A stretch of 64,000 nt of DNA from Desulfobacteraceae bacterium. GTDB taxonomy: Bacteria > Desulfobacterota > Desulfobacteria > Desulfobacterales > Desulfobacteraceae. A program made the translations under genes and the position numbers. Below, piece after piece: positions 17,202 through 26,086 of this stretch. Below the pieces are notes generated by a model. That model worked only from the letters and a program-made list of their open reading frames with translations, made no database searches and had not been told where the DNA came from. Position 1 is the first letter of the stretch, and each line of letters starts with the position of its first letter. The stretch is taken from positions 33,924 to 97,923 of the forward strand of contig JADGEQ010000026.1 in the NCBI GenBank assembly GCA_016744295.1. Direction: 5' to 3'.

Positions 17202-18401
17202 ATGTTTAAAAACATTAAATTTAATCGAATGGAGATAGCAGGGTCTTTGGGAGACCTTGGTGCATTATTGCCCATAGCCATTGCAATGGTTCTGGTAAAC
17301 GGACTCAATCCGGTTGGATTGTTTTTCAGTATTGCACTGTTTTTTATCATTTCAGGACTCTATTTTGATGTTACGGTTCCGGTTCAGCCCATGAAAGTGA
17401 TTGGCGCCTACGCCATAGCAACCGCCTTAACCCCTTCTCAAATACTGGCATCATCACTTCTAATGGGTATTTTTCTTTTGATAATCGGGCTGACAGGCGC
17501 AATTGAAACCATCAAAAAACATACGCCTACCGCTGTGATCCGGGGTGTACAATTATCAACCGGCGCAATGCTGATTTCAGGTGGGATCAAGTTTATTATC
17601 GGTACATCAAAATTTCAGCTACTTCAAAATGCGGCCGAGCCCTACCTGAGCGTTCAATTCTTTGGTCCGGTTCAAATCGGCATTGTCATCGGTGTGATCG
17701 GCGGTATTGTAACCTTTCTTTTTCTGGATAATAAAAGGTTCCCTGCTGGATTAATCGTTGTTATTGGTGGGCTCATAGCCGGTTTAATCCTGGGTGCCAG
17801 ACTTGATATGTCAAGTGGCAGTTTTGGAATTAACATCCCTCAAATTTTCCCTTTCCCCTTTCCGGAAAAAGCCGATTTTACCTTTGCATTGTTTGCCCTG
17901 GTATTGCCCCAGCTTCCAATGACCATGGGCAACGCTGTTCTGGCCTATACCGACTTATCCAAAGAATATTTTAAAGAAAAGTCATCAAAGGTATCCAATC
18001 GGAAGGTTTGCATAAGCATGGCACTGGCCAATTTTTTAAGTTTTTGTCTGGGGGGGATGCCCCTTTGTCACGGTGCTGGTGGACTGGCTGCCCATTATCG
18101 CTTCGGAGCCCGTACAGCAGGGTCCAACTTGATAATCGGTTTTTTTCTCTTAATATTGGCATTGGTTCTAGGAAAGAATATCATTGGTTTTTTTAATCTG
18201 CTGCCCATGTCAATTCTAGGAATATTGCTCGTTTTTGCTGGAGCCCAGCTGACCTTGACGATCATGGACCTTAAAACCCGCAAGGAATTCTTTGTTTCCA
18301 CCATGATTCTTGGCATTACCCTGGCCTCGAACCTGGCGGTGGGGTTTATCGCAGGAATGGTGATTGCCCATCTCCTGAGGTGGGACAAATTATCTGTTTA
18401 A
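17202..18401 (+). CDS. MOT1-type molybdate/tungstate transporter (SulP-like)
   Basis: 399 residues, about ten to twelve membrane helices. It carries G-S-L-G-D-L-G-A-L-L-P-I-A in the first helix and D-V-T-V-P-V-Q-P-M-K-V-I-G-A-Y-A-I in the third, the two signatures of the MOT1 molybdate transporter branch. A second P-L-C-H-G-A-G-G-L-A-A-H-Y-R-F-G-A-R motif is near residue 287. MOT1 proteins take up molybdate in plants and algae; bacterial homologues are often labelled sulfate transporter. The AGGAAG ribosome site and 77-base spacing after tunR support an oxyanion role under TunR control (inference). Confidence 0.85.
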   Translation: MFKNIKFNRMEIAGSLGDLGALLPIAIAMVLVNGLNPVGLFFSIALFFIISGLYFDVTVPVQPMKVIGAYAIATALTPSQILASSLLMGIFLLIIGLTGAIETIKKHTPTAVIRGVQLSTGAMLISGGIKFIIGTSKFQLLQNAAEPYLSVQFFGPVQIGIVIGVIGGIVTFLFLDNKRFPAGLIVVIGGLIAGLILGARLDMSSGSFGINIPQIFPFPFPEKADFTFALFALVLPQLPMTMGNAVLAYTDLSKEYFKEKSSKVSNRKVCISMALANFLSFCLGGMPLCHGAGGLAAHYRFGARTAGSNLIIGFFLLILALVLGKNIIGFFNLLPMSILGILLVFAGAQLTLTIMDLKTRKEFFVSTMILGITLASNLAVGFIAGMVIAHLLRWDKLSV

Positions 18402-18628
18402 TAATCGGCCCAGGCAACCCAGGTTGTCTGCCAACCGACGGGAAAAAATTGAATGTATTTTAAAAAGAACATTTCCCATGGAAAAATGATTGTATTATGC
18501 CGGCATAAAATCATATATTGATAATAGCTGCATATTCTGAGCATAGAACGTTATTTCAAACAATTCATTAGAGAGGTTTTTCCAGGGCAAAATAACGAAA
18601 TTGAAGGACAAAGGACCCCTATCAGGAA

Positions 18629-20545
18629 ATGAAAAGTCAAGAAAAGACAACCCTGCAAAAGTACAAAGAAAGCCGTTTTGCACAGGAACGGCTCAACACG
18701 CTTTTAAAATTCATGCCCGACCCGGTATTTGTCTTCACCCTTGATAATAAGGTGGAATACATTAATCCGGCCTTTGAAAAAATCTTTGGATGGACCCTGA
18801 AAGAGATCAAGGGGAAAAATATCAACTTCATTCCCGATCACCTGGTTGAACAGGCAAACCAAGGGATGAAACAATTGTACAAAAACCATAGGGTTCATGA
18901 TTTTGAAACCCAGAGATATACCAAAGAGGGACGTATTCTTGATATAGTGATCAATGGGTCTATCTTGTATGATGAACAAAACCAGCCCGCAGGACAGGTA
19001 TTGATCCTGAGGGATATGACCGTTGAAAAGCGAATTGCAAAAAGTAATCAGATCATGTTCAAAATCTCCAAGGCCCTGCACCAGTATCAACAGCTGGGCG
19101 ATCTGATTCCCCTCATTAACAGGGAGATCCAACATCTAATATCGGTGGAAGGGGCCTTTATTCTTCTGGCGGACGAATCAAAAGATCAACTCTATTTTTT
19201 TTCCGCCCAATATCGGAATCGGGAGTCGGAAAAAAAATTCAAAAAAATCAGATTTTCAGCCAGCAAAGGGGTCTCCGGACGTGTCTACAAAACAGGAGAA
19301 CCCATTATTATTTCCGATGTTTCCCAATGCGAATTTTTCCTGCGACGGGTGGACGATGAAACCGATCTTACCACCAGGGGAATATTGTCGGTTCCCATAA
19401 AGCTGAAAGACCGAACCATTGGTGTTGTTTCCGTTGTCAACAAACACCATGGCGATTTTGATACAACAGATATAGAATTGCTGAGCATTGTGACCGCAAG
19501 CATTGCACTGCCCATTGAGAATACAAGGATCCATGAGGAATTGCGCAAATCATTCAAAGAGTTAAAAAGTCTGAACCATGCAAAGGACAAGGTGATAAAT
19601 CATCTTGCCCACGAAATTAAGACCCCTGTTTCCGTCTTGGGTGCCTCCATGAAGCTTTTGTCCAAAAAACTTGCATCCCTGGACCTGGAAAACCCAGGAC
19701 TTGAAAAAAAGATCGAAAAAATTTTTGCCCGGGGACAACGAAATCTCAGCAGAATTCTAGACATACAATATGAGGTGGAAGACCTTCTAAGAAAACCCGA
19801 TTTTAAAGCATATAATTTACTCAACAAACTTTTTGACGCCTGCAAAGATGAATTAAGTGTGCTTATTGAAAATGAAACAGATGATACAGATGTTATCGAA
19901 AGGGTGCACACAGCCATTGAAAATATTTTCGGCCCGAAAATTATCCATTCCGTCCCCCTTTGTCTGGATGAATACCTGATAAAAAAGATTGAAATCCTGG
20001 GAGGCGCGTTCCAGCATCGAAAACCGATTTTAAACACCAGGATGGATAAAAATGTTTATGTTTTTATCCCGGATGAAATTATTGACATCATTATTACCGG
20101 CCTTCTAAGGAATGCCGTTGAATATACCCCGGATCAAGGCAAAATTGATATTATCCTGAAAAATACAAACCATTCTCCGGAATTGATTATAAGGGATCAC
20201 GGCATCGGATTTACCCGGGAAAAACTACACCTGATATTTGAAAATTATTTTACCCCCCCTGACTCCCTGGAATATTCGACCAAAAAAGCCTATGATTTTA
20301 ATGCGGGCGGCAGGGGATTTGATCTGTTAAGAATAAAACTTTTTTCGGAACAATATCATTTTAAAATATGGATTTATTCAAACCGATGCCCGGTCATACC
20401 CGGACAAGAAGATATCTGTCCCGGCGATATTGACCTCTGCCCGGCATGCAAAACCCCCAATGATTGTTTCAATTCAGGGGGAACATCCATTCACATTAAA
20501 TTTGGGTCTATTCTCCATTTAAAAAATAGTCCGGGCCAGCCGTAA
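18629..20545 (+). CDS. PAS-GAF sensor histidine kinase with C-terminal cysteine cluster
   Basis: 638 residues, no membrane segment. A PAS domain (about 22-135: F-M-P-D-P-V-F-V-F-T to V-L-I-L-R-D-M-T) is followed by GAF (about 160-310), the phospho-acceptor region with L-A-H-E-I-K-T-P (about 331) and HATPase (about 480-630: N-A-V-E-Y-T-P, D-H-G-I-G-F, G-G-R-G-F-D-L). Between the ATP-lid and the last strand are five cysteines, C587-x9-C597-x6-C604-x2-C607-x5-C613, resembling a metal or Fe-S ligand set. No response regulator adjoins it. A cytosolic kinase sensing a redox or small-molecule signal is plausible. Confidence 0.85.
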   Translation: MKSQEKTTLQKYKESRFAQERLNTLLKFMPDPVFVFTLDNKVEYINPAFEKIFGWTLKEIKGKNINFIPDHLVEQANQGMKQLYKNHRVHDFETQRYTKEGRILDIVINGSILYDEQNQPAGQVLILRDMTVEKRIAKSNQIMFKISKALHQYQQLGDLIPLINREIQHLISVEGAFILLADESKDQLYFFSAQYRNRESEKKFKKIRFSASKGVSGRVYKTGEPIIISDVSQCEFFLRRVDDETDLTTRGILSVPIKLKDRTIGVVSVVNKHHGDFDTTDIELLSIVTASIALPIENTRIHEELRKSFKELKSLNHAKDKVINHLAHEIKTPVSVLGASMKLLSKKLASLDLENPGLEKKIEKIFARGQRNLSRILDIQYEVEDLLRKPDFKAYNLLNKLFDACKDELSVLIENETDDTDVIERVHTAIENIFGPKIIHSVPLCLDEYLIKKIEILGGAFQHRKPILNTRMDKNVYVFIPDEIIDIIITGLLRNAVEYTPDQGKIDIILKNTNHSPELIIRDHGIGFTREKLHLIFENYFTPPDSLEYSTKKAYDFNAGGRGFDLLRIKLFSEQYHFKIWIYSNRCPVIPGQEDICPGDIDLCPACKTPNDCFNSGGTSIHIKFGSILHLKNSPGQP

Positions 20546-20597
20546 CCCAAGGGTTAATCCGGTGAAAAAGACCATTGAATTCTTTAAAAAAGGTAAT

Positions 20598-20990
20598 ATG
20601 AACGCCAAACCATTCCATCCCCCCTGCCCCTTCTGCAAATTAAATCCCGCAGCTGTGGTTGCCAGATACAAGAGTGTATATGCCATAGAAGACACAAGTC
20701 CCGTCAGTGACAACCATCTGCTCATCATTCCCCTTCGCCACTGCGAAACCTATTTTGATCTCACCGACCAAGAGCGCAGTGACGCCCATACATTGATCGA
20801 ACAATTACGATTAAAAATTTTAAGGTCAGACCCCTTGGTGGATGGGTTTAATATTGGGGTCAATTGCGGAGAAACCGCCGGCCAGACTATTTTCCACACC
20901 CATATCCACCTGATTCCAAGAAAAAAACACGATACCCCCCATCCCCGGGGCGGGGTCCGGGGGGTGATCCCGGACAGGATGAATTATTAG
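20598..20990 (+). CDS. HIT-family nucleotide hydrolase/transferase
   Basis: The start is taken as ATG 20598 with AAAGG close upstream. An in-frame GTG at 20562 would add 12 residues and has a weaker site. About 130 residues. An N-terminal C-P-F-C precedes the HIT core S-D-N-H-L-L-I-I-P-L-R-H, and the signature H-T-H-I-H-L-I-P-R-K-K follows. The end is H-P-R-G-G-V-R-G-V-I-P, typical of Fhit/HinT-like proteins acting on nucleoside phosphoramidates or dinucleoside polyphosphates. The last 50 bases resemble a stretch at 31503-31547 beside intact pstB, showing duplication of this gene end. Confidence 0.85.
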   Translation: MNAKPFHPPCPFCKLNPAAVVARYKSVYAIEDTSPVSDNHLLIIPLRHCETYFDLTDQERSDAHTLIEQLRLKILRSDPLVDGFNIGVNCGETAGQTIFHTHIHLIPRKKHDTPHPRGGVRGVIPDRMNY

Positions 20991-21057
20991 GTATCGCCTC
21001 AACCCCAGGACCTGTTATCCCAGAACCTTTTACCAGACACCTTAGACCGAGTCTCCA

Positions 21058-21147
21058 TCTATCCAACCCGACCGGAAATATAATCTTCCGTCAGCTGCTG
21101 CAAAGGGATTGTTCCACCAGTTCATCGGTCTTAGCCCGATTCTGGAC
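21058..21147 (-). pseudogene. pstB remnant A (3' end joined to an internal piece)
   Basis: On the plus strand, 21058-21107 matches the 3' end of intact pstB (about 31560-31607). 21104-21147 matches an internal part (about 31932-31976). The join is at a shared AAGGG, implying a deletion of about 325 bases by short-homology recombination. No open frame remains. Confidence 0.8.
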
Positions 21148-21237
21148 CTGTGTTTTTGTCAGCCAGGACATGGTTGCCTAGGTCCCCACCATTCAATATT
21201 CTGTAATTGTCAAACAATTGCCGGTGCCGGGCACTTA

Positions 21238-21789
21238 TCAATGATTAAGTCCCGTGTCACTGTGGGTCTTGCTTAAATTTTCCACGATGATACCGTTGAG
21301 GATAGCGGCCCCTAGGATAAAAAATGAAAGAACCGCCGTGTAACGGATTCCAAAATACAGGATCATGGCGGGAAGAAAGGTAATCTTGACAGTCCGGTTG
21401 TAGAGAAACACAGCCGCCAGGGATTTTTTCAGACCTTTTTGGGTCAATTCGTGGAGCAGGGGATAGACGATAAAGGGCGACCCTGGTACCACCATGCTGA
21501 CCCCAAGGACAAGGAGAAAGCCCTGCCAACCCGAGCTTTCTCCCAGGTGGCGTTCTATCAGGTCAGAATGGAGAAAGTTGCTGACAAGGGTGTTGAGGAT
21601 AACAACTATTCCCATGATGGGCATAAGCCTGACCAGCATCTTCCAGGAGTTTGTCAACGCGGTTGCCATGGTGCTGTTGTCAAAAATACCGACCCCCATA
21701 TAGATTCCTACCATGATGAAAAAAAAGCGCAGGCCGCTGGAAATTCTTTTTTCCTGGCCGGAGTTGTTTTTGGGTATGATTGATTTCAT
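21238..21789 (-). CDS. Permease-family membrane protein (second half of a split permease)
   Basis: 183 residues, about five hydrophobic helices. G-V-S-M-V-V-P-G-S-P-F-I-V-Y-P and L-Y-N-R-T-V-K-I-T-F-L-P-A-M resemble the COG0701 (DUF318) predicted permeases, which are normally one longer protein with two related halves. It follows, by 7 bases, a gene for the complementary half and lies opposite a TetR gene, suggesting a two-subunit efflux permease. Substrate unknown; arsenic-type efflux is known for one branch of the family but nothing here shows it. Confidence 0.65.
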   Translation of the reverse strand: MKSIIPKNNSGQEKRISSGLRFFFIMVGIYMGVGIFDNSTMATALTNSWKMLVRLMPIMGIVVILNTLVSNFLHSDLIERHLGESSGWQGFLLVLGVSMVVPGSPFIVYPLLHELTQKGLKKSLAAVFLYNRTVKITFLPAMILYFGIRYTAVLSFFILGAAILNGIIVENLSKTHSDTGLNH

Positions 21790-21796
21790 GGGCCTC

Positions 21797-22192
21797 TTAG
21801 AATATGTTCAAGGTGAGTTCAGTGGCAATGGCGATCAGAACGGAAAAGATAAGGTTGGTCATGTTGCGCACCAGGGTAAACCTTTTCCCGAACAAGGATG
21901 CCTCCAAGGGGATTGCCACCATTCCAATCGTAGCCCAGGACACCATGAATGCCGTGACCGCTGCCACATGAGCCCCCTGGTCAAGAAAATTGCGACCGAC
22001 CATATAGCTTGTCACGGGATTGCCAAAGGAGATGCTTCCGACAATGGAAGCGATGATGGAATCCACCATCATGTTGCCGGAGAGCATGGACTTATATCCT
22101 TTCATCACCACGGGCATAATCAGGTTGACCATCATCACCATTCCCATCATAATCGGTAATATTCCTCTCATCTGCACCAGCGCTTTTTTCAT
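21797..22192 (-). CDS. Permease-family membrane protein (first half of a split permease)
   Basis: The start is ATG 22192, with GAGG eight bases upstream; a longer frame to 22234 extends into the promoter region. About 131 residues, four helices. It carries S-I-S-F-G-N-P-V-T-S-Y-M-V-G and T-A-F-M-V-S-W-A-T-I-G-M-V-A-I-P, resembling the first repeat of COG0701 permeases. Operon with the next gene. It is transcribed divergently from the TetR gene and probably repressed by it. Confidence 0.65.
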   Translation of the reverse strand: MKKALVQMRGILPIMMGMVMMVNLIMPVVMKGYKSMLSGNMMVDSIIASIVGSISFGNPVTSYMVGRNFLDQGAHVAAVTAFMVSWATIGMVAIPLEASLFGKRFTLVRNMTNLIFSVLIAIATELTLNIF

Positions 22193-22279
22193 ATTTTTTT
22201 CCTCTAACTTGGAACGGTTTAAATCCATTGACATCTCAGTGTCTAAACGGTAATATCATACTACCCAATATGAATAAAA

Positions 22280-22295
22280 CATACTATACGGTATG
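22280..22295. promoter_or_regulatory. Imperfect palindrome, candidate TetR operator
   Basis: CATACTATACGGTATG has matching ends (CATAC/GTATG) and lies within a larger AATAT...ATATT frame, midway between the divergent permease and TetR genes. This is the usual location of an autoregulatory TetR operator. Confidence 0.45.
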
Positions 22296-22340
22296 AATAT
22301 TAAACACCTATGAGTCTATTGTCAAGTTAGGAGATCAAAA

Positions 22341-22940
22341 ATGTCAAAAGCCCTGGAAAATTACCACAAGAAAAGAACCCGGATTGTCATGGCCGCAAAG
22401 AAACTCTTTCTCACCGAGGGTTACCAGGCTAGCAGTATGGACAGGGTGGCAACAGAGGCAGGGTTCACCAAACAAACGGTTTACCGCTATTTTGCCTCAA
22501 AGGCCGAGCTGTTCCGGGCCACCATGGAGACCCTGGCAGGCGGTGCAAAGGGGAGTTTTATTTTTGGTGATGGGGAGGTTCGGTCGGAGCTGTTAGGGTT
22601 TGGGTCTGCTTTTTTGAGTTTTCACATGGACCGGGAGCGGCTTGATATCATGCGGCTGATTGTGGCAGAGGGGCCCACGGACAAGGAACTTGCCCAGACC
22701 TTTTTTGACGCTGGACCCAGGGGGGGATGGGTTGCCATCCTCACCTCGTTTTTAAAAAACCGGCTCTCCCCACAGGGGAAGGCCCATGTGGTGGCCAAGC
22801 TCTATTGTACGATGATGCTTTCAATGCGCATGCCTATTCTCCTAGGAATCAGGGAGGTGCCGGACCCAGAGGAAATCAGCGTTCATGTGGAGACGGTGGT
22901 CGACTTTTTCCTGAAAGGCTGTGGTGTTGATATAGGGTAA
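22341..22940 (+). CDS. TetR/AcrR-family transcriptional regulator
   Basis: 199 residues. The N-terminal helix-turn-helix R-I-V-M-A-A-K-K-L-F-L-T-E-G-Y-Q-A-S-S-M-D with V-A-T-E-A-G-F-T-K-Q-T-V-Y-R-Y-F is canonical TetR. The remainder is a ligand-binding helical domain with no recognisable specificity. TAGGAG precedes the ATG. It is divergent from the split permease and likely its repressor. Confidence 0.9.
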   Translation: MSKALENYHKKRTRIVMAAKKLFLTEGYQASSMDRVATEAGFTKQTVYRYFASKAELFRATMETLAGGAKGSFIFGDGEVRSELLGFGSAFLSFHMDRERLDIMRLIVAEGPTDKELAQTFFDAGPRGGWVAILTSFLKNRLSPQGKAHVVAKLYCTMMLSMRMPILLGIREVPDPEEISVHVETVVDFFLKGCGVDIG

Positions 22941-22960
22941 AGGGCGTATTTAAAGCCTAG

Positions 22961-23002
22961 AATAAGGCCCCCGCCGGATGCAGCAAAACAGCCCCAGGAA
23001 TA
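22961..23002. repeat. Dispersed 42-bp repeat, copy 1
   Basis: Matches 26420-26461 in 41 of 42 positions (one C/G difference) in the same orientation. On the minus strand it lies in a 43-codon open frame (start near 23014, AAGGA upstream) whose coding status is doubtful. The two copies flank the DUF4198 and TonB-receptor genes. Confidence 0.85.
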
Positions 23003-23042
23003 AAAAGGTTTCATGAATATATCCTTGGATTGCCGTATCAGG

Positions 23043-23079
23043 GAGAACAGCCCCCCCGGAAGGCCGGGGGGCTGTTCTC
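23043..23079. terminator. GC-rich hairpin, possible terminator
   Basis: GAGAACAGCCCCCC pairs with its complement ending at 23079 around a short loop (one bulged C). It follows the TetR gene and repeat copy 1. No clear T-run follows, so it may instead be a structural repeat or a rho-associated stop. Confidence 0.5.
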
Positions 23080-23144
23080 AGAATCTGATCTAAATCAGCT
23101 CAAGCCTCAAATATCAACCGTGGTGTATTACACCAACGGCAACG

Positions 23145-23903
23145 TTATTTAATAAGGCTGGTCGGCAAATTAATCGTCAACGTTGATCCATACATTATTC
23201 CTTTGAACGCTTCATACTCGAAGACGCCGGCTGCATCATGTTCATATACGAATGCACTGAAATGATAATTTCCCGTTTTTTTAACAGGTATTAACACCTC
23301 TCCCCTTTGATTGGTTTTAAATTTTTCCTCACTACCATCAGGTGATAAAAGATACACTTCTGCCCGGGGATACGGATTCGAAAAAAACATTACACGAAGT
23401 AAGAGTCCCTTTTCCGTCCAAACGGGTACGATTTGAAAAGGCAGATGAGGTGATTCAGCAAAAGCAGAAAAGTCTTCAACTTTGTTTACTTGGATATATC
23501 GGCCGTAGAAAAAGTCAAGCCTACCGTGATAAATGCCATATAAGCTATTGTGATCTATTGAGAATGACGGCTTGGTTTCCCCTGTATTACCCTTAAGATA
23601 TTTCAAACCATTTTCTGTGATTTCATTTAACTCAATCCGGACTGGATCCGCATGCATAGCCTGGTACCATGTTTTCCCCCTCTCTACAATCGGTCCAAGG
23701 TATTCTCCGTTACTAGGTCCAACTTGATGCGCAAAATACAAATGTATTGTCCCATCCCCGTTGTTATTAGCGTCACCGATAATCCACAAATTATGAGCGT
23801 ACAGAGACGTTATACAGGGTGAAACAAAAAGAAGAAAAAGGATCACACCGGTAATAATGATTTTATCTGGTACTATACGAAAACGGCAATTAATAGGTTT
23901 CAT
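23145..23903 (-). CDS. DUF4198-like periplasmic protein
   Basis: 252 residues with a signal segment (I-I-I-T-G-V-I-L-F-L-L-F-V-S-P) and then A-H-N-L-W-I at the mature start, as in DUF4198 proteins (A-H-D-x-W). The C-terminal part has an Ig-like S-P-D-G-S-E-E-K-F-K-T-N-Q-R-G-E-V segment. DUF4198 proteins commonly accompany TonB receptors or metal (nickel/cobalt) uptake genes. It lies 39 bases after the TonB receptor gene, with GGGAGA upstream of the ATG, so it is likely an accessory of that uptake system. Substrate unknown. Confidence 0.7.
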   Translation of the reverse strand: MKPINCRFRIVPDKIIITGVILFLLFVSPCITSLYAHNLWIIGDANNNGDGTIHLYFAHQVGPSNGEYLGPIVERGKTWYQAMHADPVRIELNEITENGLKYLKGNTGETKPSFSIDHNSLYGIYHGRLDFFYGRYIQVNKVEDFSAFAESPHLPFQIVPVWTEKGLLLRVMFFSNPYPRAEVYLLSPDGSEEKFKTNQRGEVLIPVKKTGNYHFSAFVYEHDAAGVFEYEAFKGIMYGSTLTINLPTSLIK

Positions 23904-23942
23904 AAATTAAAATCTCCCTTCTAAATATTATTATCAATATGA

Positions 23943-25934
23943 CTAAAAAAGTAACTCAACCCCAGCAATAATACACCGGCCGTAAATCGGTGCCAGACTT
24001 TCAGATCCCTGCGATCCCGACCCATATACAACTGCCTCTTCGTCGGCAAGATTTTTTGCATCAATAAAAAAAGTAACCGCAGGATTCCATTGTTTAAATG
24101 TTTTTTTGTAATTAGCACCAAAAACCCAGTAATCATTGCCCTGTAATGTGTTGTCCTGGTTAAAGTAACGATCTCCCACGTAATCTGCCATCAAAGTAAT
24201 TTGTCCGAAAACAGGATGGTTATAACCTGCAGTCAATCCGATAAGTTGTTCCGGAATATTAGCAAGCCAATTGTCATCGTAATTAACGCCTCCCTGTGTA
24301 AAATCCTTATATTTGGACTCTTGATATGTATAGCAGACGCTAGAATATAGCCCTGAATCAGAGGAAAGATTTAAGGAAAGTTCAATACCTTTTGCCTCTG
24401 TTTCGCCAGAGTTTATGTATGGATCTGTTGCATTTGAACCGCTTTTTACCCATTTATTTTTATATTGGCTTAGAAATAGGGCGGCGCTGTAATTCAACCA
24501 AGGGGTTGGACTGCCTCTAAATCCAGCTTCATAAGAATTGACTTCCTCTGGATCCAAATCGGATGAATACGAAGCTCCTGGAACACGAGCCGGACTTTTA
24601 AATCCGCTGTTGAAGCCTGCAAAAATATTTAATGCCTTGTTGAACGTATAAGTTGCTCCCAGTTTTGGACTGATCGCCTCATTTGATTGACTTACCGTAT
24701 TGGCAGAATTGACCCTCCCCGTTTGATCCTGTTCGTAAGAATCAAATCGCGCACCGAAAGATATTGTCAATGCATCAGTAACGGACAATTCATCGATAAC
24801 ATAAGCTGCAAAGGAAGTGTCCTCGCGGAGAGTGTCTTTTATTTTGGTCTGACGTACACCAGACAAAACGGTGTACATTTCAGTTCTAATTTCATGTTTG
24901 CGAAACTCTCCTCCGAAAAGAATCATATTACTCATGTCGGCCATTTTATGTTTTAAAGAGTAGGTTATGGCGGGGAAAATCTCCCATTCATCAAATTCAA
25001 AGTCAGCACCAAAGTTCATAGTAACCCATTCGTCTTTTCCAGTTAGTTTGATTTGCAGTTCATCATCTCCAAACTGTTTTTTTAATACTAGGGCTGCTAA
25101 ATTATAATCGTTCTCAAAAGCGTTGGATTGGCCTGGATTTTGGCTCGGGTCTTCGTCGAATTGGGCTTGAGTAAGTTTTTTTGGCCACGCACCTTTTGAA
25201 TCCATATGTGATCCGTGAAATTCCAATTGCGTGGTATCGTTGAAATCATATGCAAGGCGTGTGTAAACATTTGCGGGATCATAGTAAACATAATCTTGAT
25301 AGCCATCGCTCTGTGATAAAGAAAAATCCACAAAGTACTCCAAATGATCATTGCTACCGTTGATAACACCAACATAATTGGTATAGTCAAAGCTACCGTA
25401 TGAAAGGCCTACTTTTGCTTCCAATGCTTTTGGAGAAATTCGGGTCACAACATTAATGAGGCCGCCTATCGCCTGATCTCCATACTCAGCAGATGCGGTT
25501 TTAATTATTTCAATCCGCTCGATGTCGTTGATAGGGATTCTTGTTGGCACGGTATAACCATTCCCTTTATTAAATTCTATGCCATTAACCAAAAAGCGAA
25601 GGCTCTGAGTCGATGGCTCTGATCCTCTCGCGCTATATACCCCATCATTTGCAACACCGGATTGATATTGAGGGACATACAACCCTGGTACCTGTCGTAA
25701 TAATTCATTGATATTAGTTACGTAAGGCATCTTGTCGATATCCTCACGAGTGATGACATCAATGTTGGTCGGCGTTTTTTCAATGCTCGTCTTAACTTTG
25801 GCAGCTGAGACGATAATCTCTCCTATCTTGTAAACCGTTTCCTCTTTACTCACCGCACTGCCAGAACAAACAAATACAAGCAGGACAACAATAATCCAAA
25901 TAATTAGAGCGTTAGATAACTTTTCCCTTTCCAT
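23943..25934 (-). CDS. TonB-dependent outer-membrane receptor
   Basis: 663 residues: signal peptide, then I-G-E-I-I-V-S-A-A-K (TonB-box region). The plug domain carries T-P-T-N-I-D-V-I-T-R-E-D-I and Y-G-D-Q-A-I-G-G-L-I-N-V-V-T-R. A 22-strand barrel follows, ending in an aromatic C-terminus (V-E-L-L-F). These receptors import scarce ligands such as siderophores, cobalamin or metal chelates. A hairpin with a U-tract lies in its leader (26036-26086), suggesting attenuation. Operon with the DUF4198 gene; the pair is bracketed by direct 42-bp repeats, suggesting acquisition as a unit. No TonB/ExbBD in the window. Confidence 0.9.
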   Translation of the reverse strand: MEREKLSNALIIWIIVVLLVFVCSGSAVSKEETVYKIGEIIVSAAKVKTSIEKTPTNIDVITREDIDKMPYVTNINELLRQVPGLYVPQYQSGVANDGVYSARGSEPSTQSLRFLVNGIEFNKGNGYTVPTRIPINDIERIEIIKTASAEYGDQAIGGLINVVTRISPKALEAKVGLSYGSFDYTNYVGVINGSNDHLEYFVDFSLSQSDGYQDYVYYDPANVYTRLAYDFNDTTQLEFHGSHMDSKGAWPKKLTQAQFDEDPSQNPGQSNAFENDYNLAALVLKKQFGDDELQIKLTGKDEWVTMNFGADFEFDEWEIFPAITYSLKHKMADMSNMILFGGEFRKHEIRTEMYTVLSGVRQTKIKDTLREDTSFAAYVIDELSVTDALTISFGARFDSYEQDQTGRVNSANTVSQSNEAISPKLGATYTFNKALNIFAGFNSGFKSPARVPGASYSSDLDPEEVNSYEAGFRGSPTPWLNYSAALFLSQYKNKWVKSGSNATDPYINSGETEAKGIELSLNLSSDSGLYSSVCYTYQESKYKDFTQGGVNYDDNWLANIPEQLIGLTAGYNHPVFGQITLMADYVGDRYFNQDNTLQGNDYWVFGANYKKTFKQWNPAVTFFIDAKNLADEEAVVYGSGSQGSESLAPIYGRCIIAGVELLF

Positions 25935-26035
25935 TATGTGGTTCCCTTCCCTTGGTATAAGTTAATATCATTTTGCCTTGTCCAAAAAGATGAATGAACA
26001 TCATAAAAATTAGCCGTTTCATTTTTCCCAATAAA

Positions 26036-26086
26036 AAAAGCCACGAAAAATTTTTCCATTCATGGAAAAATGCCTTCGTGGCTTTT
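26036..26086 (-). terminator. Hairpin with U-tract in the TonB-receptor leader (possible attenuator)
   Basis: Arms AAAAGCCACGAA (26036-26047) and its complement (26075-26086) pair perfectly, with an inner 9-bp stem (26051-26059/26062-26070). Read on the minus strand it ends in a run of seven T. It lies about 100 bases upstream of the receptor ATG, inside the presumed transcript. A TTGACA-like box is at 26172-26177 on the same strand. The riboswitch class, if any, was not recognised. Confidence 0.6.

Noticed and set aside
21439..22253. Plus-strand ORFs opposite the permease pair
   Set aside because: Histidine/aspartate-rich shadow translations of membrane-protein genes.
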